From: an uncultured Prevotellaceae bacterium
GTDB taxonomy: Bacteria > Bacteroidota > Bacteroidia > Bacteroidales > Muribaculaceae
Length of the DNA: 64,000 nucleotides
Assembly (NCBI GenBank): GCA_900318205.1
Contig: ONJS01000010.1
Span: 1-64,000 of the forward strand
Direction of reading: 5' to 3'
The notes beneath the pieces are model-generated. The model was not told the origin of the DNA, ran no database searches, and saw nothing but the letters and a program-made list of their open reading frames with translations. The position numbers and the translations under genes are program-made. This document shows, piece after piece, positions 7,260 through 15,098 of this stretch (position 1 is its first letter; every line of letters begins with the position of its first letter).

Positions 7260-7434
7260 ATCATAATACGGCAAATTTTAGCAAATATCACCCTATTTTA
7301 TATAAACCAGACTCCAATTCCAGTAAATTTTCATTTTTCTTCAAATTATTTTACAGATGTAAGTCTTTATAAATAAGCAAGTTATAAAAGTATGTAGTTT
7401 GAGTAGTTAATTTCAATCTATGCTTGTACTAATG

Positions 7435-7545
7435 TCCGTGCTTCGCACGGAGAAATTAAACAAAAATTTGTATAAAAATTAAACAAGACAAGTTTTCATT
7501 TAATTTTATTAATAATTTTGCTTAATTTCTCGGCCGTAAGGCCGA
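7435..7545. repeat. Double-hairpin palindromic element in a 484-nt gene-free stretch
   Basis: The gap 7228-7711 holds no gene. It contains hairpin 7435-7451 (TCCGTG/CACGGA), hairpin 7530-7545 (TCGGCC/GGCCGA), and inside these an inverted pair GAGAAATTAAAC (7450-7461) and GCTTAATTTCTC (7520-7531) around about 58 nt of AT-rich DNA. The whole is symmetrical: hairpin, repeat, spacer, inverted repeat, hairpin. This resembles paired REP elements. Confidence 0.6.
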
Positions 7546-7660
7546 TTAAAAATTATGAAGCGAATTATGACACACCTCCTACATCGCGGATGAAATGAGT
7601 ATCAGCACTTTTTCTTATTGAACTCTCGTTATCTAGAGTCCATTCCTGTAGATGAAAAAA

Positions 7661-7689
7661 ATCCGCTCGACCTAAAAAGTCGGGCGGAT
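7661..7689 (-). terminator. Terminator of the FKBP operon
   Basis: On the minus strand ATCCGCCCGAC pairs with GTCGAGCGGAT over a short loop and is followed by TTTTTT. It lies 23 nt after the last FKBP gene. Confidence 0.8.
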
Positions 7690-7711
7690 TCTGTTTCAGT
7701 ATTATAACTGA

Positions 7712-8593
7712 TTACCTCTTCTTGGCAACGGGCAGTTGCTGAATCTTGGGAGTAGCGGGCTTGCTGTCGTCAACACCGAGGGTCTCGATGTCGAAAATCA
7801 GCGTCTCGTTGGGATCAATACCGCGGTTACCCTGGGCACCGTAAGCGAGCTCACCGGGGATGACAACGGTTACCTTGCTGCCGGGCTTCATGAGCTGGAT
7901 CATCTCGGCGAAACCGGGGATGACTTGCTTCAGGTTGAAGGGCACGGGGTTCTCACCGCTCTTGTCAAATTCGGTACCATCCAAGTGACGGCCTACGTAG
8001 TTCACCTTAACGACGTCGCTGTCGCTGAAGTTCTTGCCCTCACCAGCGGCGAGCACCTTGTAGGCGATACCACTCTTGGTGAAAGTATAGCTCTTGTCGT
8101 TTTTCAGCTTTGCCATGTACTCCTCACCGGCCTTCTTGTTGGCAATGGCCTTGGGAGACTGCTCGATAGCCTTGTTGAGCAGCGGCTCAATCTTGCTCTG
8201 CATAGCCATCATGTCTTCCTGGCTAAGGGGAGTAGTCTTCATGATGGCATCACGCAGGTGCTGCATGAACAGGCTCTTGTTGATGGGCATACCGCACTGC
8301 TGCTCAATACCCTGATAGAGCTGTGCGATCTGCATACCCATCTGGAGACCCATCTGGAAATTCTTGCTGGTGTCAGCGTTAGCGATCATCTCCATACCCT
8401 TGAGGGCCTGCTCGATGTTGATGGTGGAGTCCATGCTGCGGAGCTGCTGACCCATACCAGAACCGTAGAGGTCACCAAATGCCATACTCAGAGAGTCCAT
8501 AGCCTCACTGCTACCGCTTGCACCCTTGCTGTTGCAGCCAACAAAACCAACGGTCAAAAGACCTGCTGCTGCAAATGCTAAAATCTTCTTCAT
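7712..8593 (-). CDS. FKBP-type peptidyl-prolyl isomerase lipoprotein
   Basis: The 293-residue protein catalyses proline cis-trans isomerisation during folding of exported proteins. A lipoprotein signal ends at Cys20 (GLLTVGFVGC). Residues about 25-165 are helical and match the FKBP N-terminal dimerisation domain seen in FkpA/Mip proteins; residues about 190-275 form the FKBP domain, with VKVNYVGRHLDGTEFDKS, VIPGFAEMIQLM and IPGELAYGAQG. The active-site aromatic residues are mostly kept. A C-terminal tail is Pro/Lys-rich. It is the last of three tandem FKBP genes and is followed by a strong terminator. No acidic export tag follows the Cys, so a periplasm-facing location is most likely. Confidence 0.9.
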   Translation of the reverse strand: MKKILAFAAAGLLTVGFVGCNSKGASGSSEAMDSLSMAFGDLYGSGMGQQLRSMDSTINIEQALKGMEMIANADTSKNFQMGLQMGMQIAQLYQGIEQQCGMPINKSLFMQHLRDAIMKTTPLSQEDMMAMQSKIEPLLNKAIEQSPKAIANKKAGEEYMAKLKNDKSYTFTKSGIAYKVLAAGEGKNFSDSDVVKVNYVGRHLDGTEFDKSGENPVPFNLKQVIPGFAEMIQLMKPGSKVTVVIPGELAYGAQGNRGIDPNETLIFDIETLGVDDSKPATPKIQQLPVAKKR

Positions 8594-8645
8594 AATAATA
8601 AAACCAGTTTTTTAAATGAATTTTGAATGTTGTTTATAAAGTTTT

Positions 8646-9167
8646 TTAGTTCTTCTTTGTCACCTTAATCAACTCTACGTCAAAGATAAGCGTTGAGTTG
8701 GGAAGAATCTTGTCGCCGGCGCCCTTGGAGCCGTAGGCCAGCTCGCTGGGGATGAACAGGCGATATTTTGAACCCTCACTCATGAGTTGCAGACCCTCGG
8801 TCCAACCAGGGATAACCTTGTTAAGAGGGAAACTAGCGGGTTCGCCACGCTCAACACTGCTGTCAAACACGGTGCCGTCCAGCAGTTTGCCGGTGTAGTG
8901 TACGGTTACAGTGTCCTCAGCGCTAGGCTTGGCACCGGTACCTTCTTTCAGCACCATGTACTGCAGACCGCTTGTCGTCTGTACCACACTGTCATTCTTG
9001 GCGTTTTGCTCCATGAATTCGCGGCCCACGGTCTTGTTGTCCTTGATCTGCTGGCCATAGTCGGGAGCAGCCTCCTCGGTGTTCTCGTTGCTGGAAGTGT
9101 TGTTGCTGCAACTTGCCATGCCTGCCATCAGCAGGGCTGCCATAACGATAGCAAATATCTTTTTCAT
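8646..9167 (-). CDS. FKBP-type peptidyl-prolyl isomerase lipoprotein, short form
   Basis: The 173-residue protein has a lipoprotein signal ending at Cys20 ([10 protein letters not shown]), an Asn/Ser/Glu-rich linker, and one FKBP domain (about 85-170) with [30 protein letters not shown] and [11 protein letters not shown]. The open frame runs upstream to 9314, but that part is out-of-frame antisense-like sequence overlapping the next gene; the ATG at 9167 gives a perfect signal peptide and a 25-nt gap. The FKBP domain is much closer to that of the neighbour at 9193-9780 than to the 7712 gene, which suggests local duplication. Confidence 0.9.
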   Translation of the reverse strand: MKKIFAIVMAALLMAGMASCSNNTSSNENTEEAAPDYGQQIKDNKTVGREFMEQNAKNDSVVQTTSGLQYMVLKEGTGAKPSAEDTVTVHYTGKLLDGTVFDSSVERGEPASFPLNKVIPGWTEGLQLMSEGSKYRLFIPSELAYGSKGAGDKILPNSTLIFDVELIKVTKKN

Positions 9168-9192
9168 TGCTTCAATAATTGTGTTGGCGATA

Positions 9193-9780
9193 TTACTTCT
9201 TTTCAACCTTAAGCAGCTGTACGTCAAAGATGAGCGTCGAGTTGGGCTTGATGGGGCCGGTTCCGTGAGGACCATAAGCCAGGTTGCTGGGGATGAACAG
9301 CCTGTAGGCAGCACCCTCGCGCATGAGTTGCAGACCCTCGACCCAGCCGGGGATCACCTGACCAACGGCGAAGGTAGCGGGCTCGCCACGCTCAACACTG
9401 CTGTCAAATACGGTACCGTCAATCAGTCTGCCGGTATAGTGTACGGTAACCACGTCGTTGGGACCAGGCTGAGCGCCGTCGCCTTCCTTAATTACCATAT
9501 ACTGCAAGCCGCTCTCGGTCACTTTCACGCCCTCGGCGCTCTTGTTCTTCTCCAAGTACTCGCGACCCAGGCGCTCGTTCTCTTCGGCACCCTGTTTCTC
9601 AAGATTGGTGAAAAACTCGGTAACAATCTGCTTGGCCTCATCAAAGGTCATCTTCTGTTCTGCACCTTCGTAGATAGCCCTCAAGCCGTCAGCAAAGTCA
9701 TTGATATCCAGTTTCTTAATGCCAGAGCCGATGAAGTTTCCACCCATGCTCAAGCCTAATGCATAGCTCAATTTATCCAT
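9193..9780 (-). CDS. Cytoplasmic FklB-like peptidyl-prolyl isomerase
   Basis: The 195-residue protein has no signal peptide. Residues 1-80 form the helical FKBP_N dimerisation region ([20 protein letters not shown] matches FklB/Mip-type starts), and residues about 105-193 form the FKBP domain with [18 protein letters not shown] and [12 protein letters not shown]. It is the first gene of a three-gene FKBP operon; a -7 box lies 33 nt upstream. Lack of export signal places it in the cytoplasm, in contrast to its two lipoprotein partners, so the operon supplies the same activity to different compartments. Confidence 0.9.
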   Translation of the reverse strand: MDKLSYALGLSMGGNFIGSGIKKLDINDFADGLRAIYEGAEQKMTFDEAKQIVTEFFTNLEKQGAEENERLGREYLEKNKSAEGVKVTESGLQYMVIKEGDGAQPGPNDVVTVHYTGRLIDGTVFDSSVERGEPATFAVGQVIPGWVEGLQLMREGAAYRLFIPSNLAYGPHGTGPIKPNSTLIFDVQLLKVEKK

Positions 9781-9812
9781 TGAAAAATCTACTTTTTTTG
9801 TAAAAAACGGTG

Positions 9813-9820
9813 CAAAGATA
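9813..9820 (-). promoter_or_regulatory. -7 box of the FKBP operon
   Basis: The minus strand reads TATCTTTG, 33 nt before the first FKBP start codon. Confidence 0.65.
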
Positions 9821-9863
9821 GTGATTTATGTGATTAGCGAGTACGTTTTTAGAAAAATTTTAC

Positions 9864-9871
9864 TATTTTTG
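9864..9871 (+). promoter_or_regulatory. -7 box of the sirtuin gene
   Basis: TATTTTTG matches TAnnTTTG, 43 nt before the start codon and divergent from the FKBP operon promoter. Confidence 0.55.
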
Positions 9872-9914
9872 CTATCACATTATAGAATAAGGAGACTCCA
9901 ACCTAAATAAGCCA

Positions 9915-10625
9915 ATGACTATGAATAAAAAGAAATTAGTGATCTCATCGGGTGCTGGCATCAGCGCCGAGAGCGGCATCAAGACTTTTCGCGATGCCGA
10001 TGGTCTGTGGGAGAATTATCCCGTAATGGATGTAGCCAGCCATGAGGGCTTCTTGCGCAACCCTGCTCTCATCCACAAGTTTTACAATGAGCGCCGTGAG
10101 CAACTGATTAACGCTCAGCCCAATGCTGCCCACTTGGGACTGGTGGAACTGGAGAAGGATTTTGACGTGCGTGTCATCACCCAGAATGTGGATGACCTGC
10201 ATGAACGTGCCGGTAGCTCCAGCGTGCTGCACCTGCATGGAGAGTTGATGAAGGTGCGCTCGCTCAGACATGAGGAGCGCGTTTACACCTTGCCGTGCGA
10301 TGATCTCACCGACAAGGGTTTGGTGACTAGTGTAGATACGTTAGACCCCTATGGTGACCACGTGAGGCCGCACATCGTGTTCTTTGGCGAGGCGGTGCCC
10401 AACATGGATGCTGCTGCTCAACTGGCGCATGACGCCGACATCTTTGTCGTTATCGGCACCTCGCTGGTGGTCTATCCTGCTGCCGCACTCATCCAGTATG
10501 TGAAACGCAACGTGCCCATCTATTACATCGACCCCCGACCCGCCGCTGTGCCTGATTGGGTCCATGTCATCCAGAAGCCTGCCACCCAGGGTGTCGCCGA
10601 CTTGATTAACATCCTGCGCGGCTGA
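9915..10625 (+). CDS. cobB: Sir2-family NAD-dependent protein deacylase
   Basis: The 236-residue protein has the sirtuin core: GAGISAESGI (13-22) for NAD binding, TQNVDDLHERAG (89-100), the catalytic His108 in LHLHGE, and FGEAVP. Residues Tyr57 and Arg60 in FYNER match the YxxR pair that class III sirtuins (CobB, SIRT5) use to bind succyl-type acyl groups, so desuccinylase or demalonylase activity is plausible. The four zinc-binding cysteines of most sirtuins are absent; only Cys128 remains in that region. Such zinc-less forms occur in Bacteroidetes. Start may be ATG 9915 or 9921. It is a single gene with its own promoter and terminator. Confidence 0.88.
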   Translation: MTMNKKKLVISSGAGISAESGIKTFRDADGLWENYPVMDVASHEGFLRNPALIHKFYNERREQLINAQPNAAHLGLVELEKDFDVRVITQNVDDLHERAGSSSVLHLHGELMKVRSLRHEERVYTLPCDDLTDKGLVTSVDTLDPYGDHVRPHIVFFGEAVPNMDAAAQLAHDADIFVVIGTSLVVYPAAALIQYVKRNVPIYYIDPRPAAVPDWVHVIQKPATQGVADLINILRG

Positions 10626-10655
10626 CGCACCTCGAGCAAGAAACAGCAGAATAAA

Positions 10656-10688
10656 CCCCATGCTTGACCCTCAAAATCAAGCATGGGG
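10656..10688. terminator. Bidirectional terminator between sirtuin and BspA-like genes
   Basis: CCCCATGCTTGA pairs perfectly with TCAAGCATGGGG across a 9-nt loop, followed by a T-rich stretch on the plus strand. The two flanking genes converge on it. Confidence 0.75.
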
Positions 10689-10702
10689 ATTGTTCTTTAT
10701 AT

Positions 10703-12058
10703 TTACCAATATTGCTTGAGCAGATAGTCGATGAGGGTGGTGACATCACTGATGCGGATGCTGCTGTCCAAGTCGCAGTCGGCAGCTGCGGGATTGATTA
10801 ATGAGGCATCGCCCGAGATCAGATAGTTGATCAGGTCGGTCACATCGTTGATGTTTACCATATGGTCACCGTTCACGTCGCCGCGCAGGACGCTGGACTT
10901 GGATGTGAAATAGCCTGGCGCTGACGGGCCACCGTCAATGCGGGCGTAGGTCTTGTCGGTGTGGTTTTCGTTATAGACCGTTCCCATTCCGCCCACCAGA
11001 GCAGTGCAGTTGGTGAACAAGCCTTCACCCCATTCGCCATAGACATTATCAGTAGTCCATCCTGTTCCGGCGTAGATGGTGGTCAGATGAGTGCAGTCCT
11101 TGAACATGTTGGTCATGTACCAGGTGTTGAAGGTGTTCCAGTCCGAGATGTCTAGCGAGGTTAGGCCCGTGCATCCTGAGAACATGTTTTGCATGTCGTT
11201 GACACTTATGGTATTCCACCTTGAGATATTCAGAGAGGTCAGGCTTTTACAACCATTAAACATGTTGTCCATGCTGATGACATTGGCTGTGTTCCAATTT
11301 GAGAGGTCGAGTGAGGTTAGGCTCGAGCAACCAGAGAACATGGCTACCATAGTCATTACAGTGCTTGTGTCCCATCCCGAGAGATTGAGAGAAGTTAGGC
11401 TTCGGCAACCATAGAACATTTGGGTCATACTGGAAACATTGGCGGTGTTGAAACCCGAGAGGTCGAGTGAAGTTAAGCTTTCGCAACTATTGAACATGTG
11501 ATACATGTCGATGACATTGGAGGTGTCCCAACCTGTAAGGTCAATTGAGCTCAGACTCAAGCAGTAGTAGAACATTAAGCCCATGTCGATGACATTGGCA
11601 GTGTTCCATCCCGAGAGGTTGAGCGAAGTGAGGCTTTCGCAGTAGCAGAACATCTCGAACATATCGGTAACATTGGCGACGTTCCAGCTTGACAGGTCAA
11701 GCGATGTCAGGCTTGAACAGTCGCGGAACATCCTTTTTGCATTAGTCATTTCGCTGGTGTTTACCTGACTCAGGTCCATGCTCTCACAATGATTGAAATT
11801 ATAGAACAGTTGTGAGCAGTCACCAGTGAAACTCACTTCGCTGGTAGCAGTGACACTCTTGACGGATGTGTTGATGACGTCACCGCTCCAATTGTTGTAC
11901 TGGTTGAATTCGCCCCAGTTGAGCGTCAGTGCACCGGTAGCACTGTTGTAGGTGTACTGGGGCGTTGAGGCGGCAGAGTCGGGGCCCGCATCAATGGGTA
12001 GGGCTTGCGCTGTGAGCTCTGCAAGGAACGTAACGAGAAGTAATAAAACTTTTTTCAT
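10703..12058 (-). CDS. BspA-like (DUF285) repeat surface protein with C-terminal dockerin pair
   Basis: The 451-residue protein begins with a signal peptide (MKKVLLLLVTFLAELTAQA); the longer open frame to 12208 has no signal and is rejected. About ten repeats of 23 residues run from about 90 to 340, of the form SLTSLDLSGWNTANVxxMxxMF, the DUF285/BspA-type leucine-rich pattern found in surface proteins that bind host or matrix molecules. The last 60 residues hold two dockerin-like halves (GDVNGDHMVNINDVTDLINY and DCDLDSSIRISDVTTLIDYL). The near-identical DNA of successive repeats would allow copy-number change by slippage. Ligand unknown. Confidence 0.85.
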   Translation of the reverse strand: MKKVLLLLVTFLAELTAQALPIDAGPDSAASTPQYTYNSATGALTLNWGEFNQYNNWSGDVINTSVKSVTATSEVSFTGDCSQLFYNFNHCESMDLSQVNTSEMTNAKRMFRDCSSLTSLDLSSWNVANVTDMFEMFCYCESLTSLNLSGWNTANVIDMGLMFYYCLSLSSIDLTGWDTSNVIDMYHMFNSCESLTSLDLSGFNTANVSSMTQMFYGCRSLTSLNLSGWDTSTVMTMVAMFSGCSSLTSLDLSNWNTANVISMDNMFNGCKSLTSLNISRWNTISVNDMQNMFSGCTGLTSLDISDWNTFNTWYMTNMFKDCTHLTTIYAGTGWTTDNVYGEWGEGLFTNCTALVGGMGTVYNENHTDKTYARIDGGPSAPGYFTSKSSVLRGDVNGDHMVNINDVTDLINYLISGDASLINPAAADCDLDSSIRISDVTTLIDYLLKQYW

Positions 12059-12191
12059 AAGCAGATGGGTAATTTGTTTGTTATTATCAATCAGCAAATT
12101 TAGAAACTTTTCCAGAATAATTGCTAAAACGAGGAAAGAAACAGTTTCTAACCTATCGTCAACAGGTGTTGACTTTTTCGCATAAAGCGAA

Positions 12192-12223
12192 TTAGCCTCC
12201 GCAGGCAACCCTGCGGAGGCTAA
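12192..12223 (-). terminator. Perfect 14-bp stem hairpin
   Basis: TTAGCCTCCGCAGG pairs exactly with CCTGCGGAGGCTAA over a 4-nt loop. It follows the 12269-12622 gene on the minus strand and probably ends the tdh-lipoprotein transcript, although a T-run is short. Confidence 0.7.
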
Positions 12224-12268
12224 AGCAAATCTTACTGCCGTTTACTCGTCGGTCTTGTAGTTTGAAAA

Positions 12269-12622
12269 TCAGTCCTTGAACTTGATGATGCAGTCCTCGC
12301 CGGCTTTGATTTCTACGATATCCTGGAAGAGCAAACGTTCGTTCTGTTGACGGATCATGACGCGGCGCGTGCCTTGTTGGGCTCCATAACGCATGCCCTT
12401 GACCTCGCCGTCAACGATTTGGGCCGTGGAAGCAAGAAACGTCTTCTTCAAACCCGAAATATTGACCCACAGGTCGTCGTATTGCTTACCGGACTCACTG
12501 ACGAATACCAGATAGCCGAAAGAATCGGTCGAAGCGTAGTCTTTGGCCAGCTTGTAGCTGTCGTTGCAACCTGTCAATAAAAGGCAGATTGCACACATCA
12601 ACAGGCACAAGCTTCTCTTCAT
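12269..12622 (-). CDS. Small lipoprotein of unknown function
   Basis: The 117-residue product has a lipoprotein signal with the lipobox LLTGC at Cys19. The mature part of about 98 residues is mixed beta-type (SFGYLVFVSESGKQYDDLWV, RRVMIRQQNERLLFQDIVEI) and resembles no family I can name. It starts 13 nt after the tdh stop codon, so it is very likely co-transcribed with tdh, and a perfect hairpin follows it. Nothing links it directly to threonine breakdown; the pairing may be passive. Confidence 0.65.
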   Translation of the reverse strand: MKRSLCLLMCAICLLLTGCNDSYKLAKDYASTDSFGYLVFVSESGKQYDDLWVNISGLKKTFLASTAQIVDGEVKGMRYGAQQGTRRVMIRQQNERLLFQDIVEIKAGEDCIIKFKD

Positions 12623-12635
12623 CGTTGTTACAGTA

Positions 12636-13595
12636 TTACTTGTTAAGACCGAACTTGATGCGCAGTTTCTCGATCATGTCCTTGGTCATGGCGTCGAGGT
12701 CGTATTCGGGCTTCCAGTCCCACTCGACACGGGCGCAAGTGTCATCGAGCTTGTTGGGCCAGCTGTCAGCAATACCTTGGCGCAGCGGGTCAACATCATA
12801 TTCCATCTCAAAGCTGGGGATGTACTCCTTGATCTTGTGGTAAATGACCTCGGGGTCAAAGCTCATCGAAGCAATGTTGAATGAGTTGCGGTGTACCAGA
12901 CGACTGGGATCGGCTTCCATAATCTCGATGGCAGCGCGCAGGGCGTCGGGCATGTACATCATGTCCATCAACGTGCCGGCAGCAATGGGACAGATGAACT
13001 TCTTGCCTTGTACGGCGCTATAGTAGATGTCCACTGCATAGTCGGTCGTGCCGCCGCCCGGAGGGGTGACGTAGCTGATCAGACCGGGGAAGCGCACCGA
13101 ACGGGTGTCAACACCGAACTTCAGCGCGTAGTAGTTGCTCAGCAACTCGCCGGTGACCTTGGTTACACCGTACATCGTGCGCGGCTGCTGGATGGTATCC
13201 TGAGGCGTTCCGTCCTTGGGGGCGTTGGGACCAAAGGAACCGATGCTGCTGGGGGTGAATACGGCGCATTTCTTCTCGCGCGATACTTCCAACACGTTCA
13301 TCAGGCCGTCGATACCGATGTGCCAAGCCAGCTGGGGCTTGTTCTCGGCAACGGCGCTCAGCAAGGCTGCCAGGTTGTAAATCGTGTCAATGTTGTACTT
13401 GTCAACGACAGCACCAATCTGCTGGGCATTGGTGATATCAACAATCTCCGAGGGACCGCTCTCAGCGAGTTCGCCCTTGGGCTCTGCACCAGGGATATAA
13501 CCAGCCACGACATTACCCGAGTAGATGCCTCTCAACTTCATTGTCAGCTCTGAGCCGATTTGACCCGTTGAGCCGATGATCAGGATATTTTTCAT
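12636..13595 (-). CDS. tdh: L-threonine 3-dehydrogenase, SDR/epimerase type
   Basis: The 319-residue enzyme oxidises L-threonine to 2-amino-3-ketobutyrate with NAD. Residues 8-14 (GSTGQIG) form the Rossmann glycine motif, Ser116/117 in FTPSSIGSFG and Tyr142-x3-Lys146 in MYGVTK are catalytic, and the PGGGTTDYAVDIYYSAV segment (about 179-196) is the hallmark that separates this short-chain threonine dehydrogenase from UDP-sugar epimerases. The product is used by Kbl, whose gene begins at 104 on the same strand. A -7 box lies about 50 nt upstream. A small lipoprotein gene follows after 13 nt. Confidence 0.9.
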   Translation of the reverse strand: MKNILIIGSTGQIGSELTMKLRGIYSGNVVAGYIPGAEPKGELAESGPSEIVDITNAQQIGAVVDKYNIDTIYNLAALLSAVAENKPQLAWHIGIDGLMNVLEVSREKKCAVFTPSSIGSFGPNAPKDGTPQDTIQQPRTMYGVTKVTGELLSNYYALKFGVDTRSVRFPGLISYVTPPGGGTTDYAVDIYYSAVQGKKFICPIAAGTLMDMMYMPDALRAAIEIMEADPSRLVHRNSFNIASMSFDPEVIYHKIKEYIPSFEMEYDVDPLRQGIADSWPNKLDDTCARVEWDWKPEYDLDAMTKDMIEKLRIKFGLNK

Positions 13596-13643
13596 TGCAG
13601 TATATCTTATATATGTTCAGGTTTATGTTTTTAAATCAAGGCA

Positions 13644-13651
13644 CAAAAATA
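13644..13651 (-). promoter_or_regulatory. -7 box of the tdh operon
   Basis: The minus strand reads TATTTTTG, 49 nt before the tdh start codon. Confidence 0.5.
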
Positions 13652-13779
13652 CACCAATTCTCATAATTGTGCAATATTGACCCCAATTATTTTTTAACCT
13701 CCCCCCTAAATTAAACCCCTGTGACCTCATGTTAGGTATTTGTTCCGCTCTGTGTGATTGGTTATTTCAGGAATTGTTG

Positions 13780-13787
13780 TAATTTTG
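13780..13787 (+). promoter_or_regulatory. -7 box directly before the DUF4421-like gene
   Basis: TAATTTTG ends only 7 nt before the ATG at 13795, so the transcript would have almost no leader. Confidence 0.5.
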
Positions 13788-13794
13788 TGGGCAA

Positions 13795-15003
13795 ATGAGA
13801 AGCTTTCGTTACATATTGGTTTCGCTGATCACGTTGGTATCTCTTGCAGCGTGGGGACATAATGACGTGCCTGTCGATACGGTCGCAGTCGCCGATACAA
13901 CAGTGCACCTGAACAGGTTCCAGCGAGCTAAGCTAAAGGCGAAAGAACGCATCCAGGAGAAGATGAATGAGCCCTACGACACCATCCGTGACAAGGGCTA
14001 CTGGTGGCGTGCCTTGAAGCACGGCAAGGTGGATTTGGACGGCGGGACAATCGACTATCCGGCGTTTATCGACTTCTGCTGGAAAGTCTATAAGTGGGGC
14101 GACAAGGCGTTCAACAGTTACGATACGGCCTATGTGGTCAGCACGGGTAAGAACTGGAAGTTCATGTTCAAGTCCAACAACTGGAACGACAACTATCAGG
14201 GTGAACCCTCCAACGAAGGCATCCGTGTGGACATGCGCAGCAAGTTGGCAGCCAACATGGGTTTCCAACTTTCATTTATGGCAGTGAGTGTGGGCTACAG
14301 CTTGGGTATTACCAATCTGATCAATGGCGAGAAAGTTTCCAACAAGGTGGACTTCTCGTTTACCTGTGCCCGCTTTGCCGCCGATGCCTATTATATGGAA
14401 AACCGCGGTACCACTACGGCTTGGGTGACAGGCAAATACGGTGGCGAAAAAATAAAGTCTAAGATTAAGGAATTTGGTGGTCTGCACCGCAAGTCCTACG
14501 GCTTGAGTGCCTACTATTTTTTCAACAACCGTCGTTATGCCCAAGCGGCTGCTTACTGTTTCTCCAAGTACCAGAAGCGCAATGCCGGCTCACTGATCGC
14601 TGGTATCTGCCTGCAGCATCGCGACATGAGCATCAACATGGACGAACTGCCTCAAGTGGTTAAGGACTATCTCCCCGCCGATGTGGAGATGCCTCACTTC
14701 CTGTACAATGACTATTGTGTGATGGTGGGCTATGGCCATAACTGGGTATTAGGTCCCAAGTGGCTGCTCAATTTCACGGTGACACCTTATGTGGGCTATC
14801 GCCACCTGCTGGAAACGCAGAACGAGGACCGTGCCAGCGCGTGGTCCCTCAACATAAGGGCACGCATGGGCGCCGTCTATAACCATAAGCAGTATTTTGT
14901 GGGACTGCAGAGCTTTGGCGACATCCACCGCTATAAATCCGAAACACACCACTTCTTTGGCTCCCTGCTGGAGTTTGTCGCCCTCGTCGGCATCCGCTTC
15001 TGA
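13795..15003 (+). CDS. DUF4421-like outer-membrane beta-barrel protein
   Basis: The 402-residue protein has a signal peptide (MRSFRYILVSLITLVSLAAW) and then a basic helical stretch (RFQRAKLKAKERIQEKMNE). The rest has alternating aromatic and polar strands typical of an outer-membrane barrel: FMFKSNNWND, LSFMAVSVGYSLGITNL, KSYGLSAYYFFNNRRY, MVGYGHNWVLGPKWLLNFTV, and a final strand ending in Phe (FVALVGIRF), the usual barrel C terminus. It resembles DUF4421 proteins of Bacteroidetes, whose role is not established. It sits alone between tdh and dnaX with its own promoter. Confidence 0.75.
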   Translation: MRSFRYILVSLITLVSLAAWGHNDVPVDTVAVADTTVHLNRFQRAKLKAKERIQEKMNEPYDTIRDKGYWWRALKHGKVDLDGGTIDYPAFIDFCWKVYKWGDKAFNSYDTAYVVSTGKNWKFMFKSNNWNDNYQGEPSNEGIRVDMRSKLAANMGFQLSFMAVSVGYSLGITNLINGEKVSNKVDFSFTCARFAADAYYMENRGTTTAWVTGKYGGEKIKSKIKEFGGLHRKSYGLSAYYFFNNRRYAQAAAYCFSKYQKRNAGSLIAGICLQHRDMSINMDELPQVVKDYLPADVEMPHFLYNDYCVMVGYGHNWVLGPKWLLNFTVTPYVGYRHLLETQNEDRASAWSLNIRARMGAVYNHKQYFVGLQSFGDIHRYKSETHHFFGSLLEFVALVGIRF

Positions 15004-15058
15004 ACCTCTTGTTGAAAAATTATTTTGATGGGGTAGGGAAAAGTCGGGTTAAATGTAT

Positions 15059-15066
15059 TATCTTTG
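15059..15066 (+). promoter_or_regulatory. -7 box of dnaX
   Basis: TATCTTTG lies 32 nt before the dnaX start codon. Confidence 0.6.
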
Positions 15067-15098
15067 CAGGTTAGAGAAATAGACAATTTTGTAATCCG

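Larger units (their letters stand above)
4997..7631. other. AT-rich accessory island with short inverted repeats near its ends
   Basis: The base composition changes abruptly here: four small genes use AGA, ATA and TTA codons that the neighbouring genes avoid. A 12-bp sequence TAACGAGAGTTC at 4997-5008 recurs inverted at 7620-7631, and a 9-bp TGTGTCATA at 5105-5113 recurs inverted at 7566-7574, in nested order. No integrase, transposase or tRNA is present. The limits are therefore a proposal from composition plus repeats, not from a known element type. Confidence 0.5.

Noticed and set aside
9168-9314. Upstream extension of the short FKBP lipoprotein
   Set aside because: It overlaps the next FKBP gene in another frame and would hide a perfect lipoprotein signal starting at 9167.
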